Part shown: piece after piece, positions 9,467-18,019 of the stretch
Layout of the letters: every line of letters starts with the position of its first letter
How positions within the stretch are numbered: position 1 is the stretch's first letter
From: Archangium lansingense
GTDB lineage: Bacteria > Myxococcota > Myxococcia > Myxococcales > Myxococcaceae
Direction of reading: 5' to 3'
DNA: 64,000 nucleotides
Assembly: GCF_026626635.1 (NCBI RefSeq)
Contig: NZ_JAPNKA010000001.1
Coordinates: forward strand, 6,634,001 to 6,698,000
Notes under the pieces: model-generated
Database searches by the model: none
Seen by the model: only the letters and a program-made list of their open reading frames with translations
What the model was told of the DNA's origin: nothing
Program-made: the position numbers and the translations under genes

Positions 9467-10090
9467 CTAGCTCTTCGTGTAGCCCTTCAAAAACCCGTCC
9501 AGGTGCTGCTCGACGAAGCTCTCCATGACGAGCGGACGGCAGCGGCGGCCCTGCAACTGGTGCTGGTGGAAGAGCGCCAGCAGCAGCGGAGACATCAGCG
9601 CGAGCGCGGCCACGCGTGCATTCGGCACGGACAGCTCTCCTCGCGCGTGGAACATGATCAACAGCTCCTCTACGGAGCTCAGCGTGGGCTCGAGGATCGA
9701 CGAGACGTAGATCTGCCCGAGCTCCGAGTCGGCCATGCCCTCGGAGAAGCCCGTGGCGTGCAATCCGCCCAATGCTCCCGACCACGCGGCGGCGATCTGT
9801 CCCAGGAGCTGGGTGAAGGCTTCTCTCACCGGCAGCTCCGCCAGGGACTTCGCCCAGGCCTGGCGCTCTTGTCCGAACTTCAACAGGTGCTCGAAGGCGG
9901 CCTGCACCACGCCCCGGCGATCGCCGAAGTAGTGCCTCAGCGTCCCCGCGTCGACTCCAGCACCTTCCGCGAGCACACGCAGACTCGGGTGCGAGCCACC
10001 CGCCATGAGCATCTGCTGGGCTACGCTCTGCAGGAGCCGCGAGCGCGTCTCATGATGATCCCGGTTGCGAGAGCCAGATATCCTTCCCAT
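9467..10090 (-). CDS. TetR/AcrR-family transcriptional regulator
   Basis: The 207-aa product has the TetR N-terminal helix-turn-helix at about residues 15-65 (TRSRLLQSVAQQMLMAGG ... VLAEGAGVDAGTLRHYFGDRRGVV) and a divergent ligand-binding C-terminus. It is likely a repressor that binds the palindromes just upstream of its own start, at 10107-10124 and 10150-10166, and controls the co-directional CxxCH lipoprotein gene 26 nt downstream. The ligand is unknown. Confidence 0.88.
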   Translation of the reverse strand: MGRISGSRNRDHHETRSRLLQSVAQQMLMAGGSHPSLRVLAEGAGVDAGTLRHYFGDRRGVVQAAFEHLLKFGQERQAWAKSLAELPVREAFTQLLGQIAAAWSGALGGLHATGFSEGMADSELGQIYVSSILEPTLSSVEELLIMFHARGELSVPNARVAALALMSPLLLALFHQHQLQGRRCRPLVMESFVEQHLDGFLKGYTKS

Positions 10091-10106
10091 GTGCGGGATG
10101 GATATT

Positions 10107-10124
10107 CGATGGGTAATCCCATCG
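10107..10124. promoter_or_regulatory. Candidate TetR operator (18-bp palindrome)
   Basis: CGATGGG-TAAT-CCCATCG is a perfect 7+4+7 palindrome whose near edge is 16 nt before the TetR start codon. Size, symmetry and position suit an autoregulatory TetR operator. This is inferred from position. Confidence 0.5.
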
Positions 10125-10149
10125 CCAGCCTATCGTGTAGGTTTTTATC

Positions 10150-10166
10150 CTTCCTCAGTGAGGAAG
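10150..10166. promoter_or_regulatory. Second palindrome upstream of the TetR gene
   Basis: CTTCCTCA-G-TGAGGAAG is a perfect 17-bp palindrome flanked by AT-rich DNA (TTTTTATC before, TTTATT after), 60 nt upstream of the TetR start. It could be an operator. It could also be a terminator read on the plus strand, but no plus-strand gene ends nearby. Confidence 0.4.
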
Positions 10167-10247
10167 TTTATTCGGGTGCGGTGCGCTCCGGAGAGAGCTC
10201 GAGCGCAATCGCTCCGGAGGCACGCCCGGCCCCTTCGAGACCGGGGC

Positions 10248-10970
10248 TTACTTCTTGCTGGCCGCGCTCCCCTTTGGCTTCGCCGCGTCGAGGGTGAACC
10301 GGCCCGCCTTCTTGTCCCACTTCAGCTCGCGGGACACGTCCCCTGTGGGGCAGGGGGAGTTTGCCTTGGCGGAGGCCTCATCACCTACGCCCTCGAGCAT
10401 GGAGGGGGTGAGCATCACCGAGGCGTGAACCGTGGTGCCCTGGCGTGGGAGCGTGAAGCGGATGCCCTCCTTCTCGAGCATTCCTCTGACATCCTCCCTC
10501 AAGGCCGCCAGGCACTTGGAATCGAGGAAGTCCGCGAGCCGGAGCGCCGGGATCGCGGTGCTCGTGACGGCCTTCCACTTGCCTCCGTCCGGCTCGACGA
10601 GCGCGATACGGCCGGTGCTGGCCATCCCATCGAACATGCTCGTGCTGATGGCGACGAGCGGGGACTTGTCCTCTTTGAGGAAGAGGGCCACCTGCGTCTT
10701 GACGTCACCACCTCCCGTGCCCTCGTCGATGAACTGGATGAAGCCGTTCTTCGTGTCGACGGTGGCGGAGATCTCCGCCTCGGTGTCCATCGAGTGGGTG
10801 ATCCATCCGCCCTTCGTCTGCTTCAGCTCGTACTTCGTTTCGCTCGGGAAGAGGCTGGTGGGAACTTCCTGGTAGTAGTCCATCACGCTCTTGGGAGCCG
10901 CGGCGCCGACCTCGAGCGTCGCCAGTGCCAGCCCCAGCGCCAGCGTGATGGGAAGGTTCTTCGAAAGCAT
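10248..10970 (-). CDS. Secreted hypothetical protein
   Basis: The 240-aa product has a clear signal peptide (MLSKNLPITLALGLALATLEVGAAAP), no other membrane segment, and a Lys/Ala/Ser-rich tail ending AAKPKGSAASKK. It contains only a pair of cysteines (CLAAL, CPTGD), compatible with one disulfide bond. I do not recognise a family. It stands alone, with 157 nt to the TetR gene downstream and 70 nt to the flavin-fold gene upstream. Confidence 0.65.
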   Translation of the reverse strand: MLSKNLPITLALGLALATLEVGAAAPKSVMDYYQEVPTSLFPSETKYELKQTKGGWITHSMDTEAEISATVDTKNGFIQFIDEGTGGGDVKTQVALFLKEDKSPLVAISTSMFDGMASTGRIALVEPDGGKWKAVTSTAIPALRLADFLDSKCLAALREDVRGMLEKEGIRFTLPRQGTTVHASVMLTPSMLEGVGDEASAKANSPCPTGDVSRELKWDKKAGRFTLDAAKPKGSAASKK

Positions 10971-11040
10971 GTGTGTCCCCCTATGGCCGTTGAATGGCCA
11001 GCCGTCATTATCGGCATCGGGACGGGGAACGATCCATCCG

Positions 11041-11718
11041 TCAGGGCGCCGTCTGGGGACGCGGGTACTTCAGGAGGGACCCGGGGGGACGGATGCCCTC
11101 GCGCAGCTCTGGGGCGTCCTCGGGCGGAAGCGTCACGAGCTTCAGCGGAATCACCCCCGCCCAGCAGTTCAGCGCCAGGTCCTCCTCGTCGTCCTTCGGC
11201 GGTCCGGTGCGCACCTTCGCCGAGGACTCCTCCAGGGGCAGCCGCAGCACGGACGTCGCCTTCATCTCCTGCGTGTTGGGAGGGCGCACCTCGGCCCAGC
11301 GGCCGCGCAGGACGTGATCCGTGATCGCCTCCAGCGCTTGCATCTTCTCCGCCTCGTCCGTCACCAGCGTCGCGGTGCCCAGCACCACCACCGAGCGGTA
11401 GTTCATGCTGTGGTGAAACGCGGAGCGCGCCAGCACGAGCCCATCCAGCAGCGTCACCGTGAGGCACACGGAAACGCCCTGGGCGAGCTGGCGAGCGATC
11501 CGGCTCACCGATGCACCGTGGAGGTACAGGTTCCGTCCGATGCGCCCGTACACCATGGGGAGCACGTACGGCTGACCGTCTACCGCCAGGCCCACGTGGG
11601 CCATCAGGCCCTCATCGAGAATGGCGTGGATGGTTGTCTCCTCATACGAGGCTCGCTGAGGAAGGCGGCGGACGGTGGCTCGTTCACTGGGAGGGGGCGT
11701 GTTCATGCGCCTCTTCAT
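11041..11718 (-). CDS. Pyridoxamine 5'-phosphate oxidase-like flavin-fold protein
   Basis: The 226-aa product resembles the FMN-binding split-barrel proteins annotated as pyridoxamine 5'-phosphate oxidase family: HAILDEGLMAHVGLAVDGQPYVLPMVYGR, then LYLHGA, then SVCLTVTLLDGLVLARSAFHHSMNYRSVVVLG (landmarks only). These bind FMN or heme and are not necessarily vitamin B6 enzymes. It is divergent from a MocR regulator with an inverted repeat between them, a common pairing. The start is ambiguous: ATG 11718 (GGGAG just upstream) or ATG 11706. Confidence 0.78.
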   Translation of the reverse strand: MKRRMNTPPPSERATVRRLPQRASYEETTIHAILDEGLMAHVGLAVDGQPYVLPMVYGRIGRNLYLHGASVSRIARQLAQGVSVCLTVTLLDGLVLARSAFHHSMNYRSVVVLGTATLVTDEAEKMQALEAITDHVLRGRWAEVRPPNTQEMKATSVLRLPLEESSAKVRTGPPKDDEEDLALNCWAGVIPLKLVTLPPEDAPELREGIRPPGSLLKYPRPQTAP

Positions 11719-11727
11719 GCTCCCGGA

Positions 11728-11772
11728 CTGGTCCATCCAACAGGCCCAGTTTCCACAAATCTGATGGACCAG
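11728..11772. promoter_or_regulatory. Candidate MocR operator: perfect inverted repeat
   Basis: CTGGTCCATC (11728-11737) and GATGGACCAG (11763-11772) are perfect inverted 10-mers with 25 bp between. The centre-to-centre distance of about 35 bp is near 3.3 helical turns. They sit in the short region between the divergent flavin-fold gene and the MocR gene. MocR proteins are dimers that bind paired sites in such regions, so this is the natural operator candidate. Confidence 0.65.
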
Positions 11773-11801
11773 TGTCCGCCAACCGGGGCAGGCTCCCGTC
11801 C

Positions 11802-13322
11802 ATGAAGGGCTGGAACCTGACGCTCGACCTCCACGCTCCATCTCCAACACCCCTCTTTGTACGCATCGCTCGCGCCTTGGAGGAGGACATCCGCCGTGGC
11901 CGACTTCCACCTGGAGCGCCACTGCCTGGAAGCCGCACCCTCGCGGAATCCCTGGGAGTGCACCGCAACACGGTGCTCGCCGCCTATCGGGAGCTCGAGA
12001 CGCAAGGGTGGATCTCCACCTCGGCGGCGCGTGCCACCTACGTCTCGCCCACGCTGCCGGATGTTCCCGCCCGCTCCACCGCTGGAGCGCCCCGTACGGC
12101 CATGCCCACCCAGGTGGGCTTCTCCCTCTCATCCACCTCCTTGCGCCGCGAGCAGCCAGATCCCCCTCGCGGCACGCTCGTCCTCGCCGGAGGCGCTCCC
12201 GACATCCGGCTCCTTCCCGCGTCCCTGCTCGCGCGCGCCTATCGCCGTGCACTGAAGCTCCAGGGCAAGCACCTGCTCCACTACGGCGACGCGCGGGGTC
12301 TCCATGGCCTGCGCGCCGCACTCGCCGGGATGCTCTCCTCTCTGCGAGGGCTCGCCGTCCGCGCGGACGATTTGATCATCACGCGGGGCAGCCAGGGCGC
12401 GGTGGACCTGGTGGCGCGTACCCTGGTGACGCCCGGGGACACCGTGGCCGTGGAGGCGATTGGCTACCGTCCCGCCTGGCACGCCTTCCAGCTCGCCGGA
12501 GCCCGCCTCGCCCCCATTCCACTGGACGGGGAGGGCTTGCGGGTGGAGGCACTCGAGGCGCTCGCTCAGCGGACCCCGGTGCGCGCCGTGTACCTCACGC
12601 CCCACCACCAGTACCCCACCACCGTGACGCTCTCCCCGGCGCGGCGACTCGCACTCCTGGCGTGGGCTCGCACGCACCGCGTGGCCCTCATCGAGGACGA
12701 CTACGATCACGAGTTCCACTACGAGGGCCGTCCCATCCTGCCCCTCGCGAGCGCGGACCGGGACGGGCTGGTGCTGTACGTGGGCACGCTGTCCAAGGTG
12801 CTGGCCCCGGCCCTGCGCCTGGGCTTTCTCGCCGCGCCTCGTCCCTTCCTGGAGCGCGCCCTCGGGGTGCGCGAGGCGGTGGACCGGCAGGGTGACTCCG
12901 CCCTGGAGGCGGCCGTGGCCGAGCTGCTGGAGGAGGGCGAGGTACGGCGTCATGTCCGCAAGATGCACGGCATCTACCGCGCCCGGCGCGACGTCCTGGT
13001 GGAGGCGGTGGGGCGCGAGCTGGCGGGCGCGCTCACCGTCTCGTCTCCCGCGGGAGGCATGGCCCTGTGGGCGCACTGCGCACCGGACGTGGACGCCGCG
13101 GCCTGGGCCCGTGCGGGACTGGAGGCAGGGGTGGCCTTCACCGCCGGGGGCGACTACAGCTTCGACGGTCGGCCTGTGCCCGCAGTGCGGCTGGGCTTCG
13201 CCTGCCTGAAGGAGTCCGAGCTCGCCGAGGCGGTGCGGCGCATGGCTCGCTCCCTCCCCAAGAGCCCTCGTCCATGGAAACAGGAATTATCAGCGAGAAT
13301 GGGAAAAGCTACCCGCTCGTGA
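11802..13322 (+). CDS. MocR/PdxR-type regulator (GntR-HTH fused to aminotransferase fold)
   Basis: The 506-aa product combines a winged-helix GntR domain (residues about 15-80, FVRIARALEEDIRRGRLPPG ... GVHRNTVLAAYRELETQGW) with a fold-type I aminotransferase domain (about 120-490). The PLP lysine region is YVGTLSKVLAPALRLGF, and the upstream EDDYDHEFHYE and YLTPHHQYPTTVT motifs are typical. Such proteins use PLP as a sensor rather than as a catalyst. It is divergent from the flavin-fold gene and probably regulates it. The start at 11802 opens with MKGWNLTLDL; the frame is open upstream but overlaps the neighbour's coding strand. Confidence 0.9.
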   Translation: MKGWNLTLDLHAPSPTPLFVRIARALEEDIRRGRLPPGAPLPGSRTLAESLGVHRNTVLAAYRELETQGWISTSAARATYVSPTLPDVPARSTAGAPRTAMPTQVGFSLSSTSLRREQPDPPRGTLVLAGGAPDIRLLPASLLARAYRRALKLQGKHLLHYGDARGLHGLRAALAGMLSSLRGLAVRADDLIITRGSQGAVDLVARTLVTPGDTVAVEAIGYRPAWHAFQLAGARLAPIPLDGEGLRVEALEALAQRTPVRAVYLTPHHQYPTTVTLSPARRLALLAWARTHRVALIEDDYDHEFHYEGRPILPLASADRDGLVLYVGTLSKVLAPALRLGFLAAPRPFLERALGVREAVDRQGDSALEAAVAELLEEGEVRRHVRKMHGIYRARRDVLVEAVGRELAGALTVSSPAGGMALWAHCAPDVDAAAWARAGLEAGVAFTAGGDYSFDGRPVPAVRLGFACLKESELAEAVRRMARSLPKSPRPWKQELSARMGKATRS

Positions 13323-13375
13323 GCTGATCCTCTATCCTCGCCGCGCTTCACTTCAAACCCCCCAAGGAGAGCACC

Positions 13376-13522
13376 ATGAAGCGCATTCTCGTCCTCGCCG
13401 TCGCCGCCATCGCCCTGGGCATGGGCCTCGCCTCCGCCCCCGTGCAGGCCGATACCTGCGCGCCCACCTGCTACAAGCACCCGATCACCGGGCAGCTGAT
13501 CTGCACCTCGCCCTGTCCGTAA
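13376..13522 (+). CDS. Small secreted four-cysteine peptide
   Basis: This 48-aa open frame has AAGGAGA just upstream of its ATG. It encodes a clean signal peptide (MKRILVLAVAAIALGMGLAS, then APVQA) followed by a mature peptide of about 23 residues that begins DTCAPTCYKHP and ends LICTSPCP. The four cysteines could form two disulfides. It is followed by a strong hairpin at 13551-13583, which supports a separate transcript. I recognise no family. It could be a short structural or signalling peptide. Confidence 0.65.
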   Translation: MKRILVLAVAAIALGMGLASAPVQADTCAPTCYKHPITGQLICTSPCP

Positions 13523-13550
13523 CGGCTCGGAGCTCGGCTTCGTGGTGATG

Positions 13551-13583
13551 AAGGCCTCATCCGGGCTTCCCGGGTGAGGCCTT
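13551..13583 (+). terminator. Hairpin terminator after the Cys peptide
   Basis: AAGGCCTCA (13551-13559) pairs with TGAGGCCTT (13575-13583), with an inner CCGGG/CCCGG stem, and is followed by a short T run. It lies about 28 nt after the stop of the small peptide gene. Confidence 0.7.
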
Positions 13584-13644
13584 TGACGTTACGGCGCGAG
13601 GAGGGAGCGGTAGTCTGGGCGCGGACTCCCATCCAGGAGGCGCC

Positions 13645-14352
13645 ATGCGCGCGGTGGTGATGCAGCACGAGGAGCACGAGGGGCCGGGGTTGCTCGGGCC
13701 AGCGCTGGAGGCAGCGGGCTTCACGCTGGTGAAGCGCTTCCGCACCGTCAAGCGCGAGGACCTGAACGCGGAGCTGGTGGTGGTGCTGGGCGGCCCCATG
13801 GGCGTCTACGAGGCGGAGCGCCATCCTTTCCTCGGCGAGGAGCTGGGGCTGGTAACCGAGCGGCTCGCTCTGGGGCTCCCCGTGTTGGGCATCTGCCTGG
13901 GCGCGCAGCTCCTGGCGGCCGCGGCTGGCTCCGAGGTCTTCGTGGGGAAGAACAGTCTCGAGGTGGGCGTGGCTCCTGTGCGCTGGACGAAGGAGGGACT
14001 GGCCGATCCCGTCATTGCCGGCGTGCGTCCGCGCACCACCGTGGCCCACTGGCATCAGGACACGTTCAAGGCCGTGCCCGGAGCCACGCTCCTGGCCTCG
14101 ACGGATCGCTACACACAGCAGGCCTTCCGACTTGGTGACTCGTACGGCTTCCAGTTCCACCTGGAGCTCACCGCGGACGAGCTCGACCGTTGGTTCACGG
14201 CGGGCGCCGAGGAGCTGGTCGAACTGTACGAGAAGAACCTGGACGAGCTGCGCTCCCAGCTCCCCAAGCTGCACTCGGCGGAGGCCGAGAACCGAGAGCT
14301 CCTCGAGCGGCTTGCCCACCACTTCGCCCGGGTGGCTCGCGCCGCCCGGTGA
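13645..14352 (+). CDS. Class I glutamine amidotransferase-like protein
   Basis: The 235-aa stand-alone amidotransferase domain resembles GMP-synthase-like GATases. The nucleophile is the cysteine of PVLGICLGAQLLA (near residue 84), and the catalytic His-x-Glu is in GFQFHLELTADEL (near residue 170). VVVLGGPMGVYE is the typical oxyanion region. Such proteins release ammonia from glutamine or hydrolyse gamma-glutamyl bonds; the acceptor partner cannot be told. It converges on the endonuclease III gene 22 nt away. Confidence 0.85.
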   Translation: MRAVVMQHEEHEGPGLLGPALEAAGFTLVKRFRTVKREDLNAELVVVLGGPMGVYEAERHPFLGEELGLVTERLALGLPVLGICLGAQLLAAAAGSEVFVGKNSLEVGVAPVRWTKEGLADPVIAGVRPRTTVAHWHQDTFKAVPGATLLASTDRYTQQAFRLGDSYGFQFHLELTADELDRWFTAGAEELVELYEKNLDELRSQLPKLHSAEAENRELLERLAHHFARVARAAR

Positions 14353-14374
14353 ACACAGGGTGGGGCAGGGGGCC

Positions 14375-15016
14375 TTACTCCGTCTCCACCCCAATCTTCG
14401 GGCAGATGTCGTTCATGGGGCAGGCCTCGCACTTGGGCTTGCGGGCCGTGCAGGTGTAGCGGCCGTGCAGCACGGTCGCGGGCCCGAAGAAGGTCCACTG
14501 GTCCTGAGGGATGAGCTTCATCAGGTCCTTCTCGATCTCCTCGGGCTTCTCCTTCTTGGTGAGGCCCATGCGCTGGCTGACGCGGGCCACGTGGGTGTCG
14601 ACGATGACGCCCGAGGGGAGATTGAAGGCGGTGTTGAGCACGACGTTGGCCGTCTTGCGGGCCACTCCGGGCAGGGTGATCAGCTCGTCGATCGTCTTGG
14701 GTACCTCGCCACCGAAGCTCGCGAGCAGCTCGCGGCTCATGGCCTGCACGGACTTCGTCTTCTGCTTGAAGAAGCCGGTGGGCTTGAGGTCCTCCTCGAG
14801 CGCGGCGGTGTCGGCCTCGGCGAAGGCCTTGGGGCCGGGGTACTTCTTGAAGAGGGTCGCGGTCACCCGGTTGACGCGCTCGTCCGTGCACTGGGCCGCC
14901 AGAATGGTGGCGACGAGTAGCTCGAAGGGCGTGCTCCAGTTGAGCTCGTAGCGGGCACCTGGATGGGCCGTGTGAAGGCGGGAGAGCAGGGTCTTGGCGG
15001 TCTGGGCGGCGGTCAT
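14375..15016 (-). CDS. nth: Endonuclease III
   Basis: The 213-aa base-excision DNA glycosylase/AP lyase acts on oxidised pyrimidines. It has the helix-hairpin-helix LPGVARKTANVVL with the catalytic lysine (near residue 119), the catalytic aspartate in VIVDTHVARVSQRMGL (near residue 138), and the C-terminal 4Fe-4S loop CTARKPKCEACPMNDIC (Cys-x6-Cys-x2-Cys-x5-Cys). Length and motifs are those of Nth. Confidence 0.95.
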   Translation of the reverse strand: MTAAQTAKTLLSRLHTAHPGARYELNWSTPFELLVATILAAQCTDERVNRVTATLFKKYPGPKAFAEADTAALEEDLKPTGFFKQKTKSVQAMSRELLASFGGEVPKTIDELITLPGVARKTANVVLNTAFNLPSGVIVDTHVARVSQRMGLTKKEKPEEIEKDLMKLIPQDQWTFFGPATVLHGRYTCTARKPKCEACPMNDICPKIGVETE

Positions 15017-15093
15017 GGTGGGGTTCAGTCAGGAGAGGCGGCTGAACCCAGTGTACCGAGCGCGACCGACACGGGAAGTCCACGAATGGGACT

Positions 15094-17295
15094 TCAGTGG
15101 GGACGGGCTGTCTCCTCCTGATTCGGGCGGGTGGAGGAGCGCGGGCGTGCCGCCGACCGCACACTGTACGGCGACGAGGGGCGTTGGGCCGGCAGGAGGG
15201 GAACGGGGGGAAGGACGAAGTCGGACAGGGAGCGGAGGCCTCCCGCGAGCACCGCGCACGCCAGGCGCAGGAAGCCCACCGGCTCCAGGCCTCGGGCCCG
15301 CACCGCCGCGGAGAGCCCCAGCGAGAAGCTCACTGCCAGGTTGATCACCCCCACCCCGAGGAGGCCCACCATTGCCCAGAGGAACTCCGGCTCCACGAGC
15401 CGCTCGGGCCCCAGCGCCGTGCCAGCGAAGGCGAGGGTGCCGGCACTGAGGGTGACGTGCCGGACGTCCATCGGCAGGCCGAAGAAGCGGCACACCGCGG
15501 GTGTCATGCCCAGCAGCAGGCCGAGGCTGACGTTGGCGCCCAGGCCGCACGCGTGACGCGCGAGCGCATTGCCCAGCCACTTCGCCCGAGCTTCACCCAG
15601 CAGGCACCGCAGGCCCGGGTGACGCGCGAGCGCCTCCGGCAAGCGCTGGTAGTGCACCCAGTTCTCCAGCCAGCCGCCGAAGACGCTCGAGCACCACAGC
15701 AGCACTCCGGTGATGGCGGCGAAGGGGAGCGTGCCGCTCTTGAGCGGGTGGAGCGAGCGCACCACGTACTCCGCCTCATGCGTCTCCAGCATCGATCGAC
15801 CCCAGAGTGCCTGGAGGAGGAGGCCCACCAGGGTGACGGTGACCACCACTCCGCCGAGGTTGCCGTAGACCGAAGCGAGCTGCGAGCGGGTGATGCAGGC
15901 CAACTGCTTCACCAGGCTGTGCATCCCCTTGTCCCCAGCCTTCACATCCAGCGAGGCCGCCAGGGCCGCAGCCGTCATGGAGGGCTGCTTGGTGGCCAGG
16001 GTGAAGCCGAGCAGCTGGATGAGCAGGAAGCACAGGGCGTAGTTGGCGGCGGACGTCAGCCCCTCGAAGAAGAGCGGCAGCGCCGCGAAGGCGATGGTCA
16101 GTTTGAGGGCCGCGGTGCCCGCGGTGAGCAGCCCTCCGCCTGCCGCCGCGCTCACCATCCGGTGGTATTCGCCCGGGGTGGTGGTGATGTAGTGACGGCC
16201 CACCTCGCCGGTGTGCTCGAAGATGCGCCGCGAGATGTAGCGCACGCTGCTCCGGAAGAGCGCCGCCACACTGCGCTCTCGGGCATGTGCATCCACCAGG
16301 GAGGAGAGCAGCCGAGTGGCGGCGCCCGGCGTGGCGCGGGAGTGGTCCGGGGCGAGCAGCCACAGCAGCGACTCCAGCCGATCCAGCGCGTGACCAAGCT
16401 GCTCGAGCCGGTAGACGAGATCCGTTCCCACCGCATGGGCATCCATGTGGCGCAGCACTCCCTGCGCGGCGGCGCGGCAGCCGGCGATGGCCTCAGCGCA
16501 GGACTCGCGTCTCCACTCCACCGCGAGCCCCTGTGCTCCTGCTCGCACCTCAGCCCGGAGGGCCTCGCACGCGCGCGGCAGGCGGACGAAGGGGGACTGC
16601 TCGAGCGACCCCGGAGGCCGCCGCGCCAACACGTCACTCGCCAGGCCCAGGGCACTTGCGCGTGTGGCGAGCACGAGCACGGCGTCCTCCACGGCTTCTA
16701 TCAACGGGGCGAAGGTGGGGGCTCGCAGTAGGGCGCAGAGGGCCACCACATGCTCCTCGGACAGCTCGTCCAGCCAGGCCTGTCCCTCCTTTCCGGGGAA
16801 GAGGCGCCACACGAGCTGTGCCAGGTCCTGCTCGTCCGGCGCGGGGGGCACCAGTTGCTGTCCCAGCCTCGCGATGGCGTCTCCCAGGAGACCGCGGCCG
16901 GCGGACAGGCCTGGCTCGGTGAACAGACTCAGCGCGGAGGTCTCGGAGAGCACCGACGTGATGACACCACGCAAGGACTCGCACCATGCGGGTGCCTCGC
17001 CGAGCACCTCCACCAGCAATCTCAGGCGAGCCGAGCCCGGGGATTCCACTGGCGCCAGCCGCCCGCGCCGCGAGGGTGGGGCGCCAGGGGCCTGGAGCCA
17101 GCGGGCCAACTGCTCCAGCCACGCCATGCGCATCGCGAGTGGTGCCCAGGGCCGGGCCGATGTCAGTAGTGCATGCAGCTCACGCAGCCTCTCCTCGGCC
17201 TCAGGTGTCCTCGGGTAGCAGGCCATCAGTTGCTCCAACGGGGGCGAGAAGAGAACGGGCGCTGGGGGCGGGGCGGGAACGGGGCTGGCGAGCAT
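15094..17295 (-). CDS. Gcr-type 'site-specific recombinase' family membrane protein
   Basis: The 733-aa product belongs to the family annotated as site-specific recombinase (Gcr, gonococcal growth-related). It has a long helical N-terminal region and, from about residue 355, several membrane helices (GGGLLTAGTAALKLTIAFAAL, ANYALCFLLIQLLGFTLATKQPSMTAAALA, VVVTVTLVGLLLQALWG as landmarks). I see no tyrosine or serine recombinase active site, so a recombinase function is doubtful. The ATG at 17295 (MLASPVPAPPP) is chosen, though its ribosome site is weak; the frame is open to 17451. Confidence 0.75.
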   Translation of the reverse strand: MLASPVPAPPPAPVLFSPPLEQLMACYPRTPEAEERLRELHALLTSARPWAPLAMRMAWLEQLARWLQAPGAPPSRRGRLAPVESPGSARLRLLVEVLGEAPAWCESLRGVITSVLSETSALSLFTEPGLSAGRGLLGDAIARLGQQLVPPAPDEQDLAQLVWRLFPGKEGQAWLDELSEEHVVALCALLRAPTFAPLIEAVEDAVLVLATRASALGLASDVLARRPPGSLEQSPFVRLPRACEALRAEVRAGAQGLAVEWRRESCAEAIAGCRAAAQGVLRHMDAHAVGTDLVYRLEQLGHALDRLESLLWLLAPDHSRATPGAATRLLSSLVDAHARERSVAALFRSSVRYISRRIFEHTGEVGRHYITTTPGEYHRMVSAAAGGGLLTAGTAALKLTIAFAALPLFFEGLTSAANYALCFLLIQLLGFTLATKQPSMTAAALAASLDVKAGDKGMHSLVKQLACITRSQLASVYGNLGGVVVTVTLVGLLLQALWGRSMLETHEAEYVVRSLHPLKSGTLPFAAITGVLLWCSSVFGGWLENWVHYQRLPEALARHPGLRCLLGEARAKWLGNALARHACGLGANVSLGLLLGMTPAVCRFFGLPMDVRHVTLSAGTLAFAGTALGPERLVEPEFLWAMVGLLGVGVINLAVSFSLGLSAAVRARGLEPVGFLRLACAVLAGGLRSLSDFVLPPVPLLPAQRPSSPYSVRSAARPRSSTRPNQEETARPH

Positions 17296-18019
17296 GAGTG
17301 GTGGGAAGTTTGTCCTCAAATCAACAGAACGCGAAATGGGCGGGTCATGCCTGCCTGCACTCCGGACGGGTCCGAGAGACCTGGGGAGGAGGGGAGGCCG
17401 GAACAGCTTGCTGCCTGTCCTGAGCGGGCAGCACAGCCCTCGATTCTGCATAACGTTCGCGGCTCTAGCCTATCGATATGCAATTCATTGGGAGTCCAAT
17501 GCAATGCATGAAAATGTTTGCCTGATGATCAACGGCAAGAACGCGATCGTTCGACTTGTTCCAGAGCCGCCGGGAGCACGGTGTCCACAGGGCGGCACTG
17601 CCGTACTGTCCGGGCTCGACACGAACACCGACGGGCTGTTGCAGGGGGACTCGCTGGCCCACGTCCGCCGGTGCCGCATGCCCCCCCTCCGTGGCGCGGG
17701 GGCGCATGGACGGCCCCGGTGGGCGTTCTCCGTTGGAGCCGCACTCACCGTCCTACCCTCGGGCGAACCGGGCTGGAAACGGCGCCGGACGCGACAAAAA
17801 TTTGTCCGCAAATCGAAAATCGTGAAACTGCGTCCGCGCCTGCCCTCCCTCTGTACGGGGGCGTGGGCGTCCACTCCGGCGCTGTTCGACAGGAACTGGC
17901 GGGTCCTGAGCGAACCCAGCGACGCTATAGGTGGTGACATCGGCGTTTTGCGCTCTAATGGAGTCCCCCCTTGTCCCATGGGCCGCGCGGCCGCCGGACA
18001 TGCCCCAGGAGTACCCACC
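17296..18019. other. Intergenic region between Gcr-type gene and DUF2378 gene
   Basis: There is no convincing gene in these 724 nt. Base composition is locally less GC-rich at 17455-17530. A perfect palindrome GACAAA-AA-TTTGTC lies at 17793-17806, and TTTGTCCKCAAATC occurs twice (near 17308 and 17801). Promoters of the divergent Gcr-type and DUF2378 genes should lie here. Confidence 0.5.

Noticed and set aside
15094..17295. Gcr-type 'recombinase' as sign of an integrated mobile element
   Set aside because: No recombinase active site, attachment repeats or tRNA nearby; the family name appears historical and the protein is mostly membrane helices.
17793..17806. GACAAA-AA-TTTGTC as a further copy of the 31466-31632 palindrome
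   Set aside because: Half-sites are similar but the centre spacing differs by 2 bp and the CCTAC flanks are missing.
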